Shown here piece after piece: positions 30,190 through 42,301 of a stretch of 64,000 nt of DNA. Under the pieces are notes generated by a model. That model saw nothing but the letters and a program-made list of their open reading frames with translations, was not told where the DNA came from and did no database searches. Location: assembly GCF_964340395.1 (NCBI RefSeq), contig NC_135559.1, forward strand, positions 19,132,150-19,196,149. The letters are read 5' to 3'. How positions within the stretch are numbered: the stretch's first letter is position 1; each line of letters opens with the position of its first letter. Source of the stretch: Glandiceps talaboti. Taxonomy: Eukaryota > Hemichordata > Enteropneusta > Spengelidae. Made by a program: the position numbers and the translations under genes.

Positions 30190-30290
30190 CATTGACTCAC
30201 CTAGTCTCATTGTCAGAGTTTGTGATTTACAGCAAAATAATGGTAAAGTGCACAATTGTAGGCTGTGAGAGGTGAGTGAGTCACCTGTTA
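30190..30290. promoter_or_regulatory. Candidate bidirectional promoter/first-exon segment of gene B
   Basis: Two splice donors face away from each other: minus strand ATGAGACTAG|GTGAGT at 30,201/30,200 and plus strand GAGAG|GTGAGT at 30,271/30,272. Both are kept in unit D. The minus donor could serve a non-coding 5' exon of gene B, since joining to the acceptor at 30,011 gives a short upstream frame and then the MEK start. No TATA box was identified. Confidence 0.45.
30240..30271 (+). CDS. Possible first exon of a THAP-type protein (11 codons)
   Basis: ATG and MVKCTIVGCER, then the donor AG|GTGAGT. M-x-K-C-x3-GC is the usual start of a THAP (C2CH) DNA-binding domain, which often has a split first exon. 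The identical exon is at 62,508-62,539. No matching second exon (HxxP...) was found downstream, so the gene may be dead here, or the match may be chance. Confidence 0.4.
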
Positions 30291-31064
30291 TATTCTCTTG
30301 TATGAATTAACAATATTCTGAATATTACAAATTCAAACTATGTGGTTGTCTTGCATTCAATGTCATTTACATTGTGTGAGAAAGGTCTGTAATACACATC
30401 AAAACAATTGTAACCAGATTTAAACTGAATGCCCTTCCATAAGGGTATTGTCTTGCTATCATAAATATAATTCAAACTCCTTGTTCAAACCACACATTGC
30501 GCCCTCACTGTGCACTGAAGATATATAGGTCAATGTAAAGGTCACCAGTGTTACTACACTTTTGCGAAGTAATACACGTAGGCTAGATCATGAACAAGTG
30601 TTGAAGACCAACAAATTATTTCTGTAGGCTTATAGATTTCATAATATTGTTATAAATCATACTTTATTACATCTGATGAATGTGTTCTATGAAAGTGTAT
30701 ATTTCCCGAGATACTGCGTTAATCACACGATCACATGGCTCACACCAAACAGCAGTAGCTTGAAATTGGGAGAAATTGCAAAACAACAAGGTAAAATTAG
30801 AAAGTTTGACGTTAATATCATACTTACTAAATTTCTAAATGTTTCGCTGCCCCCTGTGGTAACAGTTGAAAATAGGGGGAAAGAAGTGAAATAAACAAGA
30901 TTTTAAGACTTTCTTTGAAATGTAGAGAAAATAATATTTGAAATCCTGAAAATTGCGAGAACAAAATTGATTATTTGCCCTTTACCCTATACTCAGACCA
31001 CTGCACTAAGTAAAATGTACATGTCGTGGTATGAGATTTAGGTTTCGAAACGACCGGATGATGT
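30291..31064. other. 5' flank of gene B
   Basis: Up to 30,400 it matches unit D. From about 30,760 (attgggagaaattgcaaaac) it matches A and C. No frame with recognisable similarity. Confidence 0.5.
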
Positions 31065-31073
31065 AATTACATA

Positions 31074-32371
31074 CGGAGTGTCTGGTGACCGGCGCTTGTC
31101 AGCAGCATTTTGTTCTCGTGACAAGCGCCGGGCACCATAGAACGAGCTGCAACAACCAATTCACGCAACTTTCTGTTCGGAAACCACCGTCATTCTCTTT
31201 CGACATTCTTCTGTTCAAGTGTCAGAACTACCGACTTTACCTACTTCACGCTCTTTACCACATTGCATTGTAACATATGTGTTAGCTGTACATGTCACGA
31301 TTCGACGTTTAACTTGCGCGGCCGGTGTACATGGTGAGCGGATTACTTTGAGGCCATCACTGCACATGGGATAAAACAAGTAAAAAGACCATGCAACACC
31401 ACAAAAACTATACACATTTTACGTGTCCTTCACAATAATGAATGTTATTGATGCAACAAACTTTAGTTGTTTTAGATTAATTACCTTTAATTACCTTTGC
31501 ACGTAGTACTACATCACATACACGGCCATGGCCATGGCGCATACATGTATATTGGCGGTGCAGTGTACATGTGTGTACGCGGCGGACTTCGCGGTTGTTG
31601 GAAAAAAACAGGAGCTAGCACACGTAAATTAACAGTTTTGAGAACCGATGGTGTTTGATAAAGTGCAATCAATTTCAAAGGTAATAAGAACGTTTACTTG
31701 ACGCCGAAACACATCATAATGGGTGTCAAAGGTCAAGTTATCAGCAGCATATTGTTCTCGTGACAAGCGCCGGGCACCAGCACGTCTAGTCTATCAGCTA
31801 GCCCTCGGATGTTCTTCCGATAAAATACGACACACAGCCGAACAACGCTATCGAGGATGGAACATCCGAGGTCTAGCGAATGTCATCAGGATATAAATAA
31901 CTGCCAATCAGAGAACCGGATTAGCGACAAGCACAAACAGAGGACAATAGCTAAATTTTCATGCATATTCATCTTAAGGAGGGGCTTGTATAAATAACCA
32001 CCAATGCGTTAACTGAAATGTGTGAATGACAACGTCTACACACTCATCAAACTCACAATTACCATAAACCGATAAGCCATAGTAATGACGTAAATGTGTT
32101 TGTCAACACAATTGCATGCAGAGATTCCCCGAGGTCATAGGTTATTGAATATATTAAAGTATATATATGCATAGATGGCCCAACCCACCACTCAATGTAA
32201 TCTCAATGGAATGTCCGGTCTGAAAATGACATTCGCTAGACTGTTCGGGCAGGCCCTCACATGCGAACTTCGTTCGCTTATAGTTATAGCATCGAAAAGA
32301 AAGCCCGAACGTCTAGCAGCAAGACTACAGCACGTCATGCTGGTGACCAGCGCTTGTCAGCAGACTCGGCC
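31074..32371. mobile_element. 1.3-kb DNA element, 9-bp TSD, in unit B only
   Basis: AATTACATA flanks both ends (31,065-31,073; 32,372-32,380). Units A (21,608) and C (49,693) show the uninterrupted 'gtaattacataatgg'. Ends are imperfect TIRs (CTGGTGACCGGCGCTTGTCA and inverted GTCTGCTGACAAGCGCTGG). Interior text at 31,590-31,700 and 31,725-31,770 is shared with the foldback element at 1.9-3.7 kb. The 9-bp TSD suggests a Mutator-like mover. No transposase seen. Confidence 0.75.
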
Positions 32372-32456
32372 AATTACATAATGGTCACAAAACATGCAGT
32401 TACATAACCCACTAACCCAGTGACGCGTCGTCTCGCCATATTCGGATTCACTAAGT

Positions 32457-32681
32457 CACAGGGGCGTGTAATATTTCATAGATTGTTGTTTTCTTATTGC
32501 TTAGAATGTCGTTTTCTTAGGAAAATATCGTACGAATATTGCTGCTACAAATGTATCAATCTCTATACTACGAAGAAATCTCTTCCCCTTACATGTAGGA
32601 ATATATATTAATCAAAATGTTGTTATATTTAGTCTGTAGACCTGGAAAACAACAATCTATGAAATATTACACGCCCCTGTG
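32457..32681. mobile_element. hAT-type MITE, 225 bp (unit B)
   Basis: TIRs CACAGGGGCGTGTAATATTT and its inverse extend about 38 bp with near-perfect pairing. The flanks share CTAAGT on both sides. The related copy in C has a perfect 8-bp duplication, which fits hAT. Confidence 0.75.
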
Positions 32682-32689
32682 GTCTAAGT

Positions 32690-34084
32690 TATCTTCGAAC
32701 AAAATCAATGCATAGTTAGCTTTGGATAAATCAAGAGCTACATAGTAGTATAAAATATAAACAGTAGTAACAGAAGTACCACGCTTATACGGCCGTCGCG
32801 TCGCTCCATATTGGAATATACATTTTCAGAGGGACGTAGTCAGAATCGAGGTTCGGGCTCGGGTCATATCTCAGACCCCCCGGGCTCAGACCATGGATGA
32901 AAAGGTGCAAGGTGATCACTGACACTGTCAGGGCAGATTCATTCTATCAAAAGCTGAGTGGAAACTTTTAGTTTTACACATACCTAGTAGTACCTGGTAG
33001 CAAAACGCCGGCCTCCTAAAGTCTGCCGAAGTAACTAACTATATAGTATATATTCCTTAGGCAGTTTAATTTTTTCGGACATAACCTTGGCTCACCCACG
33101 GCGCGCCCGCATGCACATTTGGTGTATGAAGAATAAGAGAAAGCGTCTGCAGAAGAGCGCCCGCACTCGATGAACCTAAGTTACAGACAACACTTGACCC
33201 TGTCCACAGGAGCATGTAGTCTTGTTTGTACGTATTGATAGATACATGAAATTTCACTTCACGAACAGCTACTTTTAGCCCGTTTTGCTTGTTTGAATGG
33301 AAAATCAAATACCACTACCAATTTTTGTTGCCAATATAGAGAAGAAGAGAAAGGAAGACACCGAGGGAAATGTCCTGTAGCAACAGCTCAATATGCAAAT
33401 TAACATTTCACATGAAATCAATCACACAGTCCATACCACGTGATGCGATCTAGGCTAATGACTGAAGGCTAGGCTGTGTTATAACGTCTTATAGTGACCA
33501 AAATTTGCATACAGAAGGCATTGTAATATTTGTTTTCTATTTTTCCTAGGGTACTGTACATGTTGCATTGGAACCCTGTCAGTGATCAAACCTGCAGATT
33601 ATGGAAAGTATACATGTGCCTGGTAATGTGATGGGTTTCTGGCTTTGATTGGGCACACATATACATCAAATTGCCCCTCATTTACTGGTTTTCAGCTTCA
33701 GGAAAGAGTTACTATATAAAAGCCCTTGAGGTAGTAGCCCAAGGGTTGGGGGTGAGGGTATACACCACGGTTTTGACCCCCTTTTTCGACTCAAGTAGAC
33801 TTTTGAGTCTTGATTTTTAAAGCATTATGTAAAGGTTTGACGGACCTCTTTGAATGCACTTATGACTTCTGACCCCATATTTTGAACAAAGTTGTTATCA
33901 CGGGTTGTTTTTAGTCGGAAGTAGGTGCCCTTCTCCCGGGCCCCTGAGGCAGCCAATGAACTAGCGATGACTAAAGCATGTACGTGTAACATGAAAGTGT
34001 ATCAAAAGTGTTCAAAACTCATGACATTCGACCTCTTTTTCTGGCTACAATGTAGACCTTTGACCCTTGTTTCTGGCTAAAATG
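32690..34084. other. Right part of unit B, non-coding
   Basis: Homologous to 22,340-24,300 (A) and 50,090-53,090 (C). No coding frame is conserved across copies. It lacks the outward-ATG TIR element that A and C carry near 'ggtgatcactgacactgtca'. Confidence 0.6.
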
Positions 34085-34256
34085 CAATCTGATTAAAATC
34101 CGATGTGGTGAAAGCAGTTAGATGTCCTTATTTACCTCTATTCATCGTGTTGTGACCTTTCTTTTGTTCGGAGTAGAACAAAACAAAGGTCACAAGATGA
34201 ATAGAGGTAAATAAGGACATCTAGCCGCTTTCACCACATCGGATTTTAATCAGATT
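34085..34256. mobile_element. Palindromic MITE, 172 bp
   Basis: The arms (AATCTGATTAAAATCCGATG... and its inverse) pair for about 75 bp around a short loop near 34,170. GGCTAAAATG flanks both sides (34,075-34,084; 34,257-34,266). Units A and C lack it at this point. Confidence 0.85.
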
Positions 34257-34537
34257 GGCTAAAATGTAGACTTTTAACCCTTATTTTTTGAATTTTTGTA
34301 GAGTTTGAGGAATTGCTTCGAAAATCCACAAACATTGAGTGACTCTCCCCTACCCGGCTTGAATTTTTTGTTATCTCACCCCCCCCCCCCCCGACACGAA
34401 CATTTTTCAATCATAACTCATTAACTGCTAATGGTGCACTACAAACATTATACAAATTGAGGTCGAGTGTTCCATTAAAACATGGCATGCACACACACTC
34501 ATACACATGTACACATATGCATATATATGTAGGCATG

Positions 34538-34571
<34 letters not shown>

Positions 34572-34690
34572 AATATATAAAAAATTGAAAGAAGATCGAG
34601 TCTAATATTACATTATGGATTTACACTATGGACCTTTTATAAAATATACATCCATCCATCCATCCATCCATCCATCTATACATACATTTC
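34538..34690. repeat. (CATA)n and (CATC)n microsatellites, boundary of units B and C
   Basis: cata run at 34,538-34,566, catc run at 34,648-34,672, then the 3' flank block begins. Confidence 0.85.
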
Positions 34691-35633
34691 TTTATGTTAT
34701 GGATGTAGCATATTTCAACAGGAAGGGGTAACAATGAATGCAGCCAAAGTAGTACCATAGGTAAATTTTGAAAATAAGTTTGAAGGAGCAAAGTGGGGGT
34801 GGGTACGCGAGGGTGTTTCCCCTCCAAGAGATTTTTGAATTTCAAGGACTAAAAGAATGCTTTCTGGTGCCATTTTAAAATGTCAAATTTTGAGTAACCC
34901 CCCCTAGGCCCTTTCAATCCCCAATTTTTTGGGTAATCCCCCCTTTCACTCCCCAGTGTTCTTGAGTGACCCCCCTGTCATAAATAACGACAGCTCCCTA
35001 AGCACCAACAATTAATCATAGAAAATATATATTTTAATTTTTTATTTGGGAGATCAAAAACCATTAGCAACAGTTTACACTTACACATACACTGAAGTGA
35101 CAGTAAGGTAGAAATGATAGATGATAGATACAGGCACTAAAGCTCTTGGTAAATACACATGTAACTACGACCGAGTCTAATATTTGTGTACCCAGAATGC
35201 CATGTCCAAGTGTTCATGGGTTATTTTAATATTTTATTTCTCTCAGTTTTAGAGAAGTTTTGCAATATAGAGGTGGTGAAAGTGAGTTTCCATGACTAAC
35301 TAACTGGTCAGCAGCTTGGACAACCTCAGCCTCACACCTTTGTTCTCCTTTAAGGTGATTCAAAATGCTCACATTCACAATTGCTATTTCGCTAGACGAC
35401 ATGCTTGTAAAACGCATTATGGTTTTAAGACTTTAAAAAATCCATCTGCAAACACCTTAAAATGACCATTTTTAATTCAGTTCCCTTCTGTTTTTCAGGT
35501 ATTTCCGGTCTCACCTCGACCACAGGATTTTGTGACATCATAAGGAGAAGTCGTTAGCACTAATTCTATGATGAGCGTAGTCAACAGGTGAACAAGTGAC
35601 CTATCGGTCAGAATAGCTCCGCTGTTCTTTTTA

Positions 35634-36429
35634 GTCCCCGCCGGACGAAGTTCGGGACGGGGACTTATAGATTGGGTTCCGTCTGTCCGTGCGTCCGCAG
35701 CCGTTTCTTGGAGATGCCTGGACCGATTTTTTTCAAACTTGGTACAGGGGCAACATACAATGGCATACATATGCATGTCAATTTGTTTCATGATTCGATC
35801 CAATATGGCCGCCTAGCAGCCATTTTGTTTGCAAATTTTCCCTGTCTAAAGCCATAACTCAGACATGCTTGAACAGATCTCATTCAAAGTTGGTATTAGG
35901 ACAGTGTTATATGATATACATGTGCATATCCATTTTCATCATGATACAATCCAATATGGCTGCCTGGCAGCCATTTTGTTTGCGAATTTTCCATGTCCAA
36001 AGTCATAACTCAGACATGCTTGAACAGATCTCATTCAAAGTTGGTATTAGGACAGCGTTCTATGACATACATGTGCATATTCATTGTTGTCATGATACGA
36101 TCCAATATGGCTGCCTAGCAGCCATTTTGTTTGCGAATTTTCCATGTCCAAAGCCATAACTCAGACATGCTTGAACAGATCTCATTCAAAGTTGGTATTA
36201 GGACAGTGTTCTATGACATACATGTGCATATCCATTTTGGTCGTGATACGATCCCCCATACATACCAGACTCATCTTTTATTGTACTAGGCATGTTCCAT
36301 GTCCAACAAGCAGACACAACATATCTAAGTCTGTTTGATTTAGGTTCACAGGTGTTGTTGCATGATCAGAGTAGTGATAATTCCTTAAAACCCAATCATA
36401 GCGGGGACTATGTCATTCTCAATGACTTG
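35634..36429. mobile_element. Insertion with three ~151-bp tandem units
   Basis: It begins GTCCCCGCCGGACGAAGTTC, ends after GCGGGGACTATGTCATTCTC, and sits between TTA on each side. In unit D (55,632) the same flanks join directly: gttctttttatttttgtaac. Inside, 'cagacatgcttgaacagatc' recurs at 35,860, 36,011 and 36,162. Weak open frames there are a by-product of the repeat. Confidence 0.7.
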
Positions 36430-36432
36430 TTA

Positions 36433-39400
36433 TTTTTGTAACATGTAGAAGTGGTTCAGATGTTCAGCTCTTTGCAGTTTTGATTTAGCGATGTTATAAA
36501 GTGGTTAGTGGTTTCATATGATGTCTCACTATAAAATACATTTTACACAGAAAGTTGGTAAAATATTGTACCTTTATACCATAGTCACCATTTTACAAAA
36601 TATCTCAGAAAAATAATGACTGGGAAATGCACCCCCCCCCCCCCCCCCAAATGAGTTTTGAGGTTGGCTATAAATAATTCCAGTGTCTTATGGCTTTAAT
36701 CCCGGAAAATTTTAATAATGAATGAAATAAACTAGGGATATAAAATAATTTTGAGGCAATTCGAATTTCATTTTTCTAACAAATTTACCAAAAACACCAT
36801 AATTGTCAACAACATTCAACTTGTAGTAGACATAACACTGTCTGATATTTTAATCTAATAGTCTATGGACCTCCTTGCAGGTGCAATCGGTTTAGCGTGT
36901 TTTTTTTTACTTTAAGTTGTTTACACACACACACAGACACGGGGCGATCCCTACAGTTTGTTATCATTCCAGCTGATTGTCATATGAAGTGGCCTTTCCG
37001 ACAACAAGTCCATGAATTAAGAGAATCGAAAATGTCATGTTATTAACATTACTGTGGTATACGATAGAAATGCCGTAGGAAAAAATATAAAAAAAGTACT
37101 AAAAATAGCAGAATTTCAATTTCCAGAAAAAGCTAGTTGTGAACGAGGATGTTGTGCATTACCACATCGCAACATCAGCAATTTTGATGTGGCAATTTTG
37201 CCACCAATATAGCCATATTACATTGCTTGTTTGACGTGAATGGTGTATTTTGATAAGTGGCAGTTTACTTAAAGTCTCGTGGACTGATTTCCAATATGGC
37301 GTCAGTCACAATGCTCATTAATTTTTATTTTAGATAACAAAAAAAAAAAAAATAAAAAATAGAAAAGATGTGCAGACTTGAAATTAACAAATCTGAGTAA
37401 GCTACCCTCTGCACATCAACACACCAGATATCAAAGAAATCTGACAAGTAGTATTTGAGGAGATGATGAAAATATCATTTTTGAAAAAAAAATCATAAAA
37501 AATTGAAAATTGCACAGATCAACTTGGCATGAACAAATCTGAATAGCCTCCCCCAGGGAACGTGGACACCAAATATCCAAGTATTTGGGAGATGATGATG
37601 AAAATAAAAAAAGTTGACGGACACCTATGATTCACTTATACTAGTACCTCTATACCTCTATACCCACCTATACCTAAAGCTACGCTTTCTGCTTTCACTG
37701 ACGGCGGAGCTAATAAAACTCCATAGCATTGTGAAAAAATACATTGCTGGTGGTTGTAATAGACATCAGTAATCAAAAACTACAGTGTACATGTCTTATT
37801 AACCAACATTTACTGATATTTACAGTTTCTGACTAATTGTCAGTGTATGTGGGTATAAATGCTAAAATATTATGTCCCATAAACAAACGGCTAGACTAGA
37901 TATACATAAACACTTGTAATGTCACGTTTCACATTCAATGAGTTTTATTTATCTGATTTTTATCATTTGCTGACAAGAAGCATTACAATACCAACATGGG
38001 GCGTTGAAGGCATCCCAAGGATGGCATATTTTAGCCCACTCATATGTTATCTAACAAGCGACCTATCGGTCAGAATAGCTCCGCTGTTTTTTTTTTTAAT
38101 TATTATTTTTTTTTTATTTTGGTGACATGTAGAAGTGGTTCAGTTCTTCACTATGCAGTTTTGTTTTAGCGATGTAATAAAGTGGTTACTGGTTTCATAT
38201 GTCTCACTATAAAACACATTTTACACAGAAGTTGGTAACGTATTGTACTTTTATGCCATAGTCACCATTTTATAATAAAAATCTACTGTTATGAAAAATT
38301 GCACAAAATCTCTGAAAAAAATGAATGGGAAATGCACACAAGAAAAAAGAATAAAAAAGAGGATTTTGAGGTTGGCTATAAATAATTCCAGTGTCTTACA
38401 GCTTTAACCCTGGAAAATGTTAATGATGAATGAAATAAACTAGGGATCTAAAATAATTTTGAGGCAATTTGAATTTCAATTTTCTAACAAATTTACCAAG
38501 TCAACAACATTAAACTTGTACTAGTTGTAGTAGATATATATAGGGAAGAAATGTATTAATCGCCATCTTAGTTTCCGTACGGCGACATTCCCAAGTACCC
38601 GGAAGAGAGTCATTCTCAGCCATACGTTATAGTGGTAACACTCGTTCATGTTCGATTACCTTTCATAAAGAAAACACAATGAAATGGTTGAAGTGATCTT
38701 TTTTTTAAATTTCTTTTCATCACAAAAACAAAATCTGTGTGATCAAAAGTGTTGTAAACTAAACCAGAAAGAATTATCGGACTGGCTAAATTTCCCGCTG
38801 AACTGGAGTAAGGTCCAAGCCTCGATAGTACGTGAGGAAATCGTCTCAAACTAGCGATACAACTTTCAAAATATAACTTGACATGTCTTCATTTGTTAGA
38901 GTTATACAATTCAAGACGGGTTTTCACTCGAAAAAAACAATTCTGTGAATAATGACACTCTGAACGCAGCGATTTCTCGGACGATGTTACCACTGTAATG
39001 TATGGCTGGCAACGACTTGCTTCCGGGTTAGTCCCTCGTTCATCCGGGTACTTGGGATTGTCGCCGTACGGAAACTCACTTGTCGTGCATTACCACATCG
39101 GTAATTTTGATGCTGTAATTTTGCCACCAATATTGATCGTACAAAAACAAAACTCCATAAATGAACCACAAAAATCGTCCCATATACTTCAGTTCAGGCA
39201 TGCACGACTTCTCACTTGATCGTGAGGTGCGTATACTGGAATGAACCATTCTGTAGGAGGGGTGGAGAATTTGATTTGAAGTTTACAACCCTGTTTCGAA
39301 CAAATATTTGTCATTTGGGCACACAATGCGTAGAATTAAGACTACAGCACATATTACATTGCTTGTTTGACGTCAATAGTGTCTTTTGAAAAGTTGCAGT

Positions 39401-39945
39401 TTACCTAAAGTCTCGCGGACTGATTTCCAATATGGCGTCGGTCATAATGCTCATTAACATATTCATTTTTTTTAAATTACAAAAAAAAATCATAAAAAAT
39501 AAAAAGACTTGAAATTAACAATCTAAGTAAGCTACCCCCTGCGCATCAACACACCAGATATCAAAGCAATCTTACAAGAAGTACGTGAGGAGATGATGAA
39601 AATGTCATTTTATGAAAGAAAATCATAAAAAATTGAAAATGGCACAGATCAACTTGGCATGAACAAATCTGAATAGCCTCCCCCCCAGGGAACATGCACA
39701 CCCAATATCGAAGAACTCTGACTCACTTTAGGCGAAGATAATGAAAATATAAAAGTTTGACGGACACCTATGACTCACTCTACTCTCTATACTCTATACA
39801 ACCTATACCTAAAGCTACGCTTTCAGCTTTCGCTGACAGCGGAGCTAATAAAACTCTTCTAACTCATTAAACAAATGCCCTTTCATTTAAGTTTATCATG
39901 ATATGCTCCTTCATCAGATTGTCACTTCGTGTGAAGATGTTCAAT
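36433..39945. repeat. 3' intergenic segment shared by units C and D
   Basis: Nearly identical to 55,640-59,240, including long stretches with no change. It holds two internal, diverged copies of one block (near 36,470 and 38,130, 'gttttagcgatgttataaag'). It also contains the TIR element at 38,570-39,076. No gene was recognised. Confidence 0.8.
38570..39076. mobile_element. 507-bp TIR element in unit C
   Basis: Ends AGTTTCCGTACGGCGACATT and inverted AGTTTCCGTACGGCGACAAT, followed by CCCAAGTACCCGG on both. Subterminal 'atacgttatagtggtaaca' also recurs inverted near 38,990. The target duplication is unclear. Confidence 0.7.
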
Positions 39946-39991
39946 CAGAGTTCCAGCTAACTGAAACACACTCTTTACAAACAAATGGGAT

Positions 39992-42286
39992 TTAATTTGT
40001 GTGAATCATGATGTGATTCTCTAGATGGCTACTTTGACAAAACTGTGTACCACACTCTTTACACACATATGGTCTTTGATTTGTGTGAATCCTCATATGT
40101 CTCTTCAGATTTGAAGTCGTAGTAAACCCATTACCACATTCTTTACACACACATGGTCTTTCATTTGTGTGTATCCTCATGTGTGTTTTGAGATGTGAAG
40201 TCATAGTAAACCCCTTTCCACATTCTTTACACACATATGGTCTTTCATTTGTGTGGATCCGCATGTGTGCCTTCAGAGGTGAAGTCTGTGTAAATCCTTT
40301 ACCACATTCTTTACACACACATGGTCTTTCATTTGTGTGGATCCTCATGTGTACCTTCAAATTTGAAGCCATAGTAAACCCCTTTCCACATTCTTTACAC
40401 ACATATGGTCTTTCATTTGTGTGGATCCTCATGTGTACCTTCAGATCTGAAGTCATAGTAAACCCTTTACCACACTCTTTACATACATATGGTCTTTCAT
40501 TTGTGTGAATCCTCATGTGTCTCTTCAGATTTGAAGTCGTAGTAAACCCTTCACCACATTCTTTACACACACATGGTCTTTCATTTGTGTGGATCCTCAT
40601 GTGTATCTTCAGATGTGACACCCTAGTACACCCCTTTCCACATTCTTTACACACATATGGTCTTTCATTTGTGTGTATCCTCATGTGTGTTTTGAGATGT
40701 GAAGCCATAGTAAACCCCTTTCCACATTCTTTACACACATATTGTCTTTCATTTGTGTGGATCCTCATGTGTGCCTTCAGATGTGAAGTCTGTGTAAATC
40801 CTTTACCACATTCTTTACACACACGTGGTCTTTCATGTGTGTGTATCCTCATGTGTATCTTCAGATGTGAAACCCTAGTAAACCCCTTTCCACATTCTTT
40901 ACACACACATGGTCTTTCATTTGTGTGTATCCTCATGTGTGCCTTCAGATGTGAAGTCCTAGTAAACCCTTTACCACATTCTTTACACACATATGGTCTT
41001 TCATTTGTGTGGATCCTCATGTGTCTCTTCAGATGTGAAGCCAAAGTAAACCCTTTACCACACTCTTTACACACACATGGTCTTTCATTTGTGTGTATCC
41101 TCATGTGTATATTCAGATGTGAAGTCCTAGTAAACCCTTTACCACATTCTTTACACACACATGGTCTTTCATTTGTGTGGATCCTAATGTGTGTCTTTAG
41201 AATACTTCTCTGATTAAACCCTTTACCACATTCTTTACACACATATGGTCTTCCATTTGTGTGGATCCTAATGTGTGCCTTCAGATGTGAAGTCTTAGTA
41301 AACCTTTTACCACATTCGATACACTCATATGGTCTTTCATTTGTGCAGATTATCTGGGGCATTACTACTATAACTCTACTCTTGTCTTTAAACACTTTGC
41401 TTTCATCTGTGATTCCAGAGTCATAATTCTGTTTTTGGTTCACTTTCTCATGGTCAATTCCTAGTAGCTGAGCACTTACAAAATCTACTTGGTCAATCGC
41501 AATAGGAAATGGATGATGCACTTGAGTGGATAAGTTACTGTCTGACTCCAATCCTTTGTTTGAGTGTTTAACTTCACTGACATTGACACAAGAGGAAGGA
41601 CACCCAAGTCCATCTGTTCTTGAACCTTCACTAGTTCCTTTCCAGTAATTCTGCACAGTATTAATATCATGTTCATCTGGTATTACAGTATCTTCTTTAT
41701 CTATTTGTATCTCATCTTTTACTGTGATATTGGAAAAGATATTTTCTGCTACTAACTCTGGTTTGACTTCAGTATTGACTGGCATGAGTTCGTTAGAATA
41801 TGGCATCCCTGTTAAATCAAGCCTTGTGTCATTAGTTATGCCTTCATCAACAAGAATGTAGTTGCTGACAATATCTTCCTGTTTGATCACCACCCCTTCT
41901 TTTTCTAGTATTTGTTGTTCATCTTTGATTGCGATGGGTTTAGTAGGATAGTCATGAGTCTTTTCCACCTTGTACACAATACTCTCATTTTGTTGATTGT
42001 GAAGAGAGTGTAGGTTCTCAAATTGATCTTCATATTTGATTGGATCCGGTTCATTAGCACAGTAATGGGCATCTGTCACATTACACATGATACTGTTTTC
42101 TTGCTGACAGTGACAAGAATAGTTGTTCTCAGATTGTTCTTTATATCTGACTGAGATAGGTTCACTAGGACAATAAGAGGAATCCATCACATTACACATG
42201 ATACCATTTTCTTGCTGACTGTGAAGTGGATCATTGTTTGTAGAATCTTCTTCCTTGACTATAATTTTCTCCATCTCTTGGGACAT
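39992..42286 (-). CDS. Zinc-finger gene C: three N-terminal modules plus 16 fingers
   Basis: 764 codons from an ATG (MSQEMEK) one codon upstream of the position usable in A and B context; the frame is open to an acceptor at about 42,301. Residues 1-317 hold three 37-residue modules and six psi-K-x-E motifs; the first module reads VRYKE, a lost acceptor. Sixteen fingers follow. Finger 9 has F to C (GKGCTRVS). Many linkers are NERPCVC instead of NERPYVC, a C/D trait. The ORF ends HIMIHTN and TAA, where A, B and the stub have a Glu or Ser-Glu codon, so the last finger start is cut off. It looks functional as an ORF. Upstream promoter segment is missing as in A. Confidence 0.85.
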   Translation of the reverse strand: MSQEMEKIIVKEEDSTNNDPLHSQQENGIMCNVMDSSYCPSEPISVRYKEQSENNYSCHCQQENSIMCNVTDAHYCANEPDPIKYEDQFENLHSLHNQQNESIVYKVEKTHDYPTKPIAIKDEQQILEKEGVVIKQEDIVSNYILVDEGITNDTRLDLTGMPYSNELMPVNTEVKPELVAENIFSNITVKDEIQIDKEDTVIPDEHDINTVQNYWKGTSEGSRTDGLGCPSSCVNVSEVKHSNKGLESDSNLSTQVHHPFPIAIDQVDFVSAQLLGIDHEKVNQKQNYDSGITDESKVFKDKSRVIVVMPQIICTNERPYECIECGKRFTKTSHLKAHIRIHTNGRPYVCKECGKGFNQRSILKTHIRIHTNERPCVCKECGKGFTRTSHLNIHMRIHTNERPCVCKECGKGFTLASHLKRHMRIHTNERPYVCKECGKGFTRTSHLKAHMRIHTNERPCVCKECGKGFTRVSHLKIHMRIHTHERPRVCKECGKGFTQTSHLKAHMRIHTNERQYVCKECGKGFTMASHLKTHMRIHTNERPYVCKECGKGCTRVSHLKIHMRIHTNERPCVCKECGEGFTTTSNLKRHMRIHTNERPYVCKECGKGFTMTSDLKVHMRIHTNERPYVCKECGKGFTMASNLKVHMRIHTNERPCVCKECGKGFTQTSPLKAHMRIHTNERPYVCKECGKGFTMTSHLKTHMRIHTNERPCVCKECGNGFTTTSNLKRHMRIHTNQRPYVCKECGTQFCQSSHLENHIMIHTN

Positions 42287-42301
42287 CAAGGAGTCAGTTA
42301 T

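Noticed and set aside
35672-36338. Three overlapping frames with repeated NRSHSKLVLGQCYMIYMCIS text
   Set aside because: They follow the 151-bp tandem units and have no family resemblance.
38646-38849. 67-codon minus-strand frame conserved at 57,864-58,067, and a 60-codon one at 38,987 and 58,205
   Set aside because: Identity comes from recent copying of the whole segment; the frames lie in a TIR element and show no domain.
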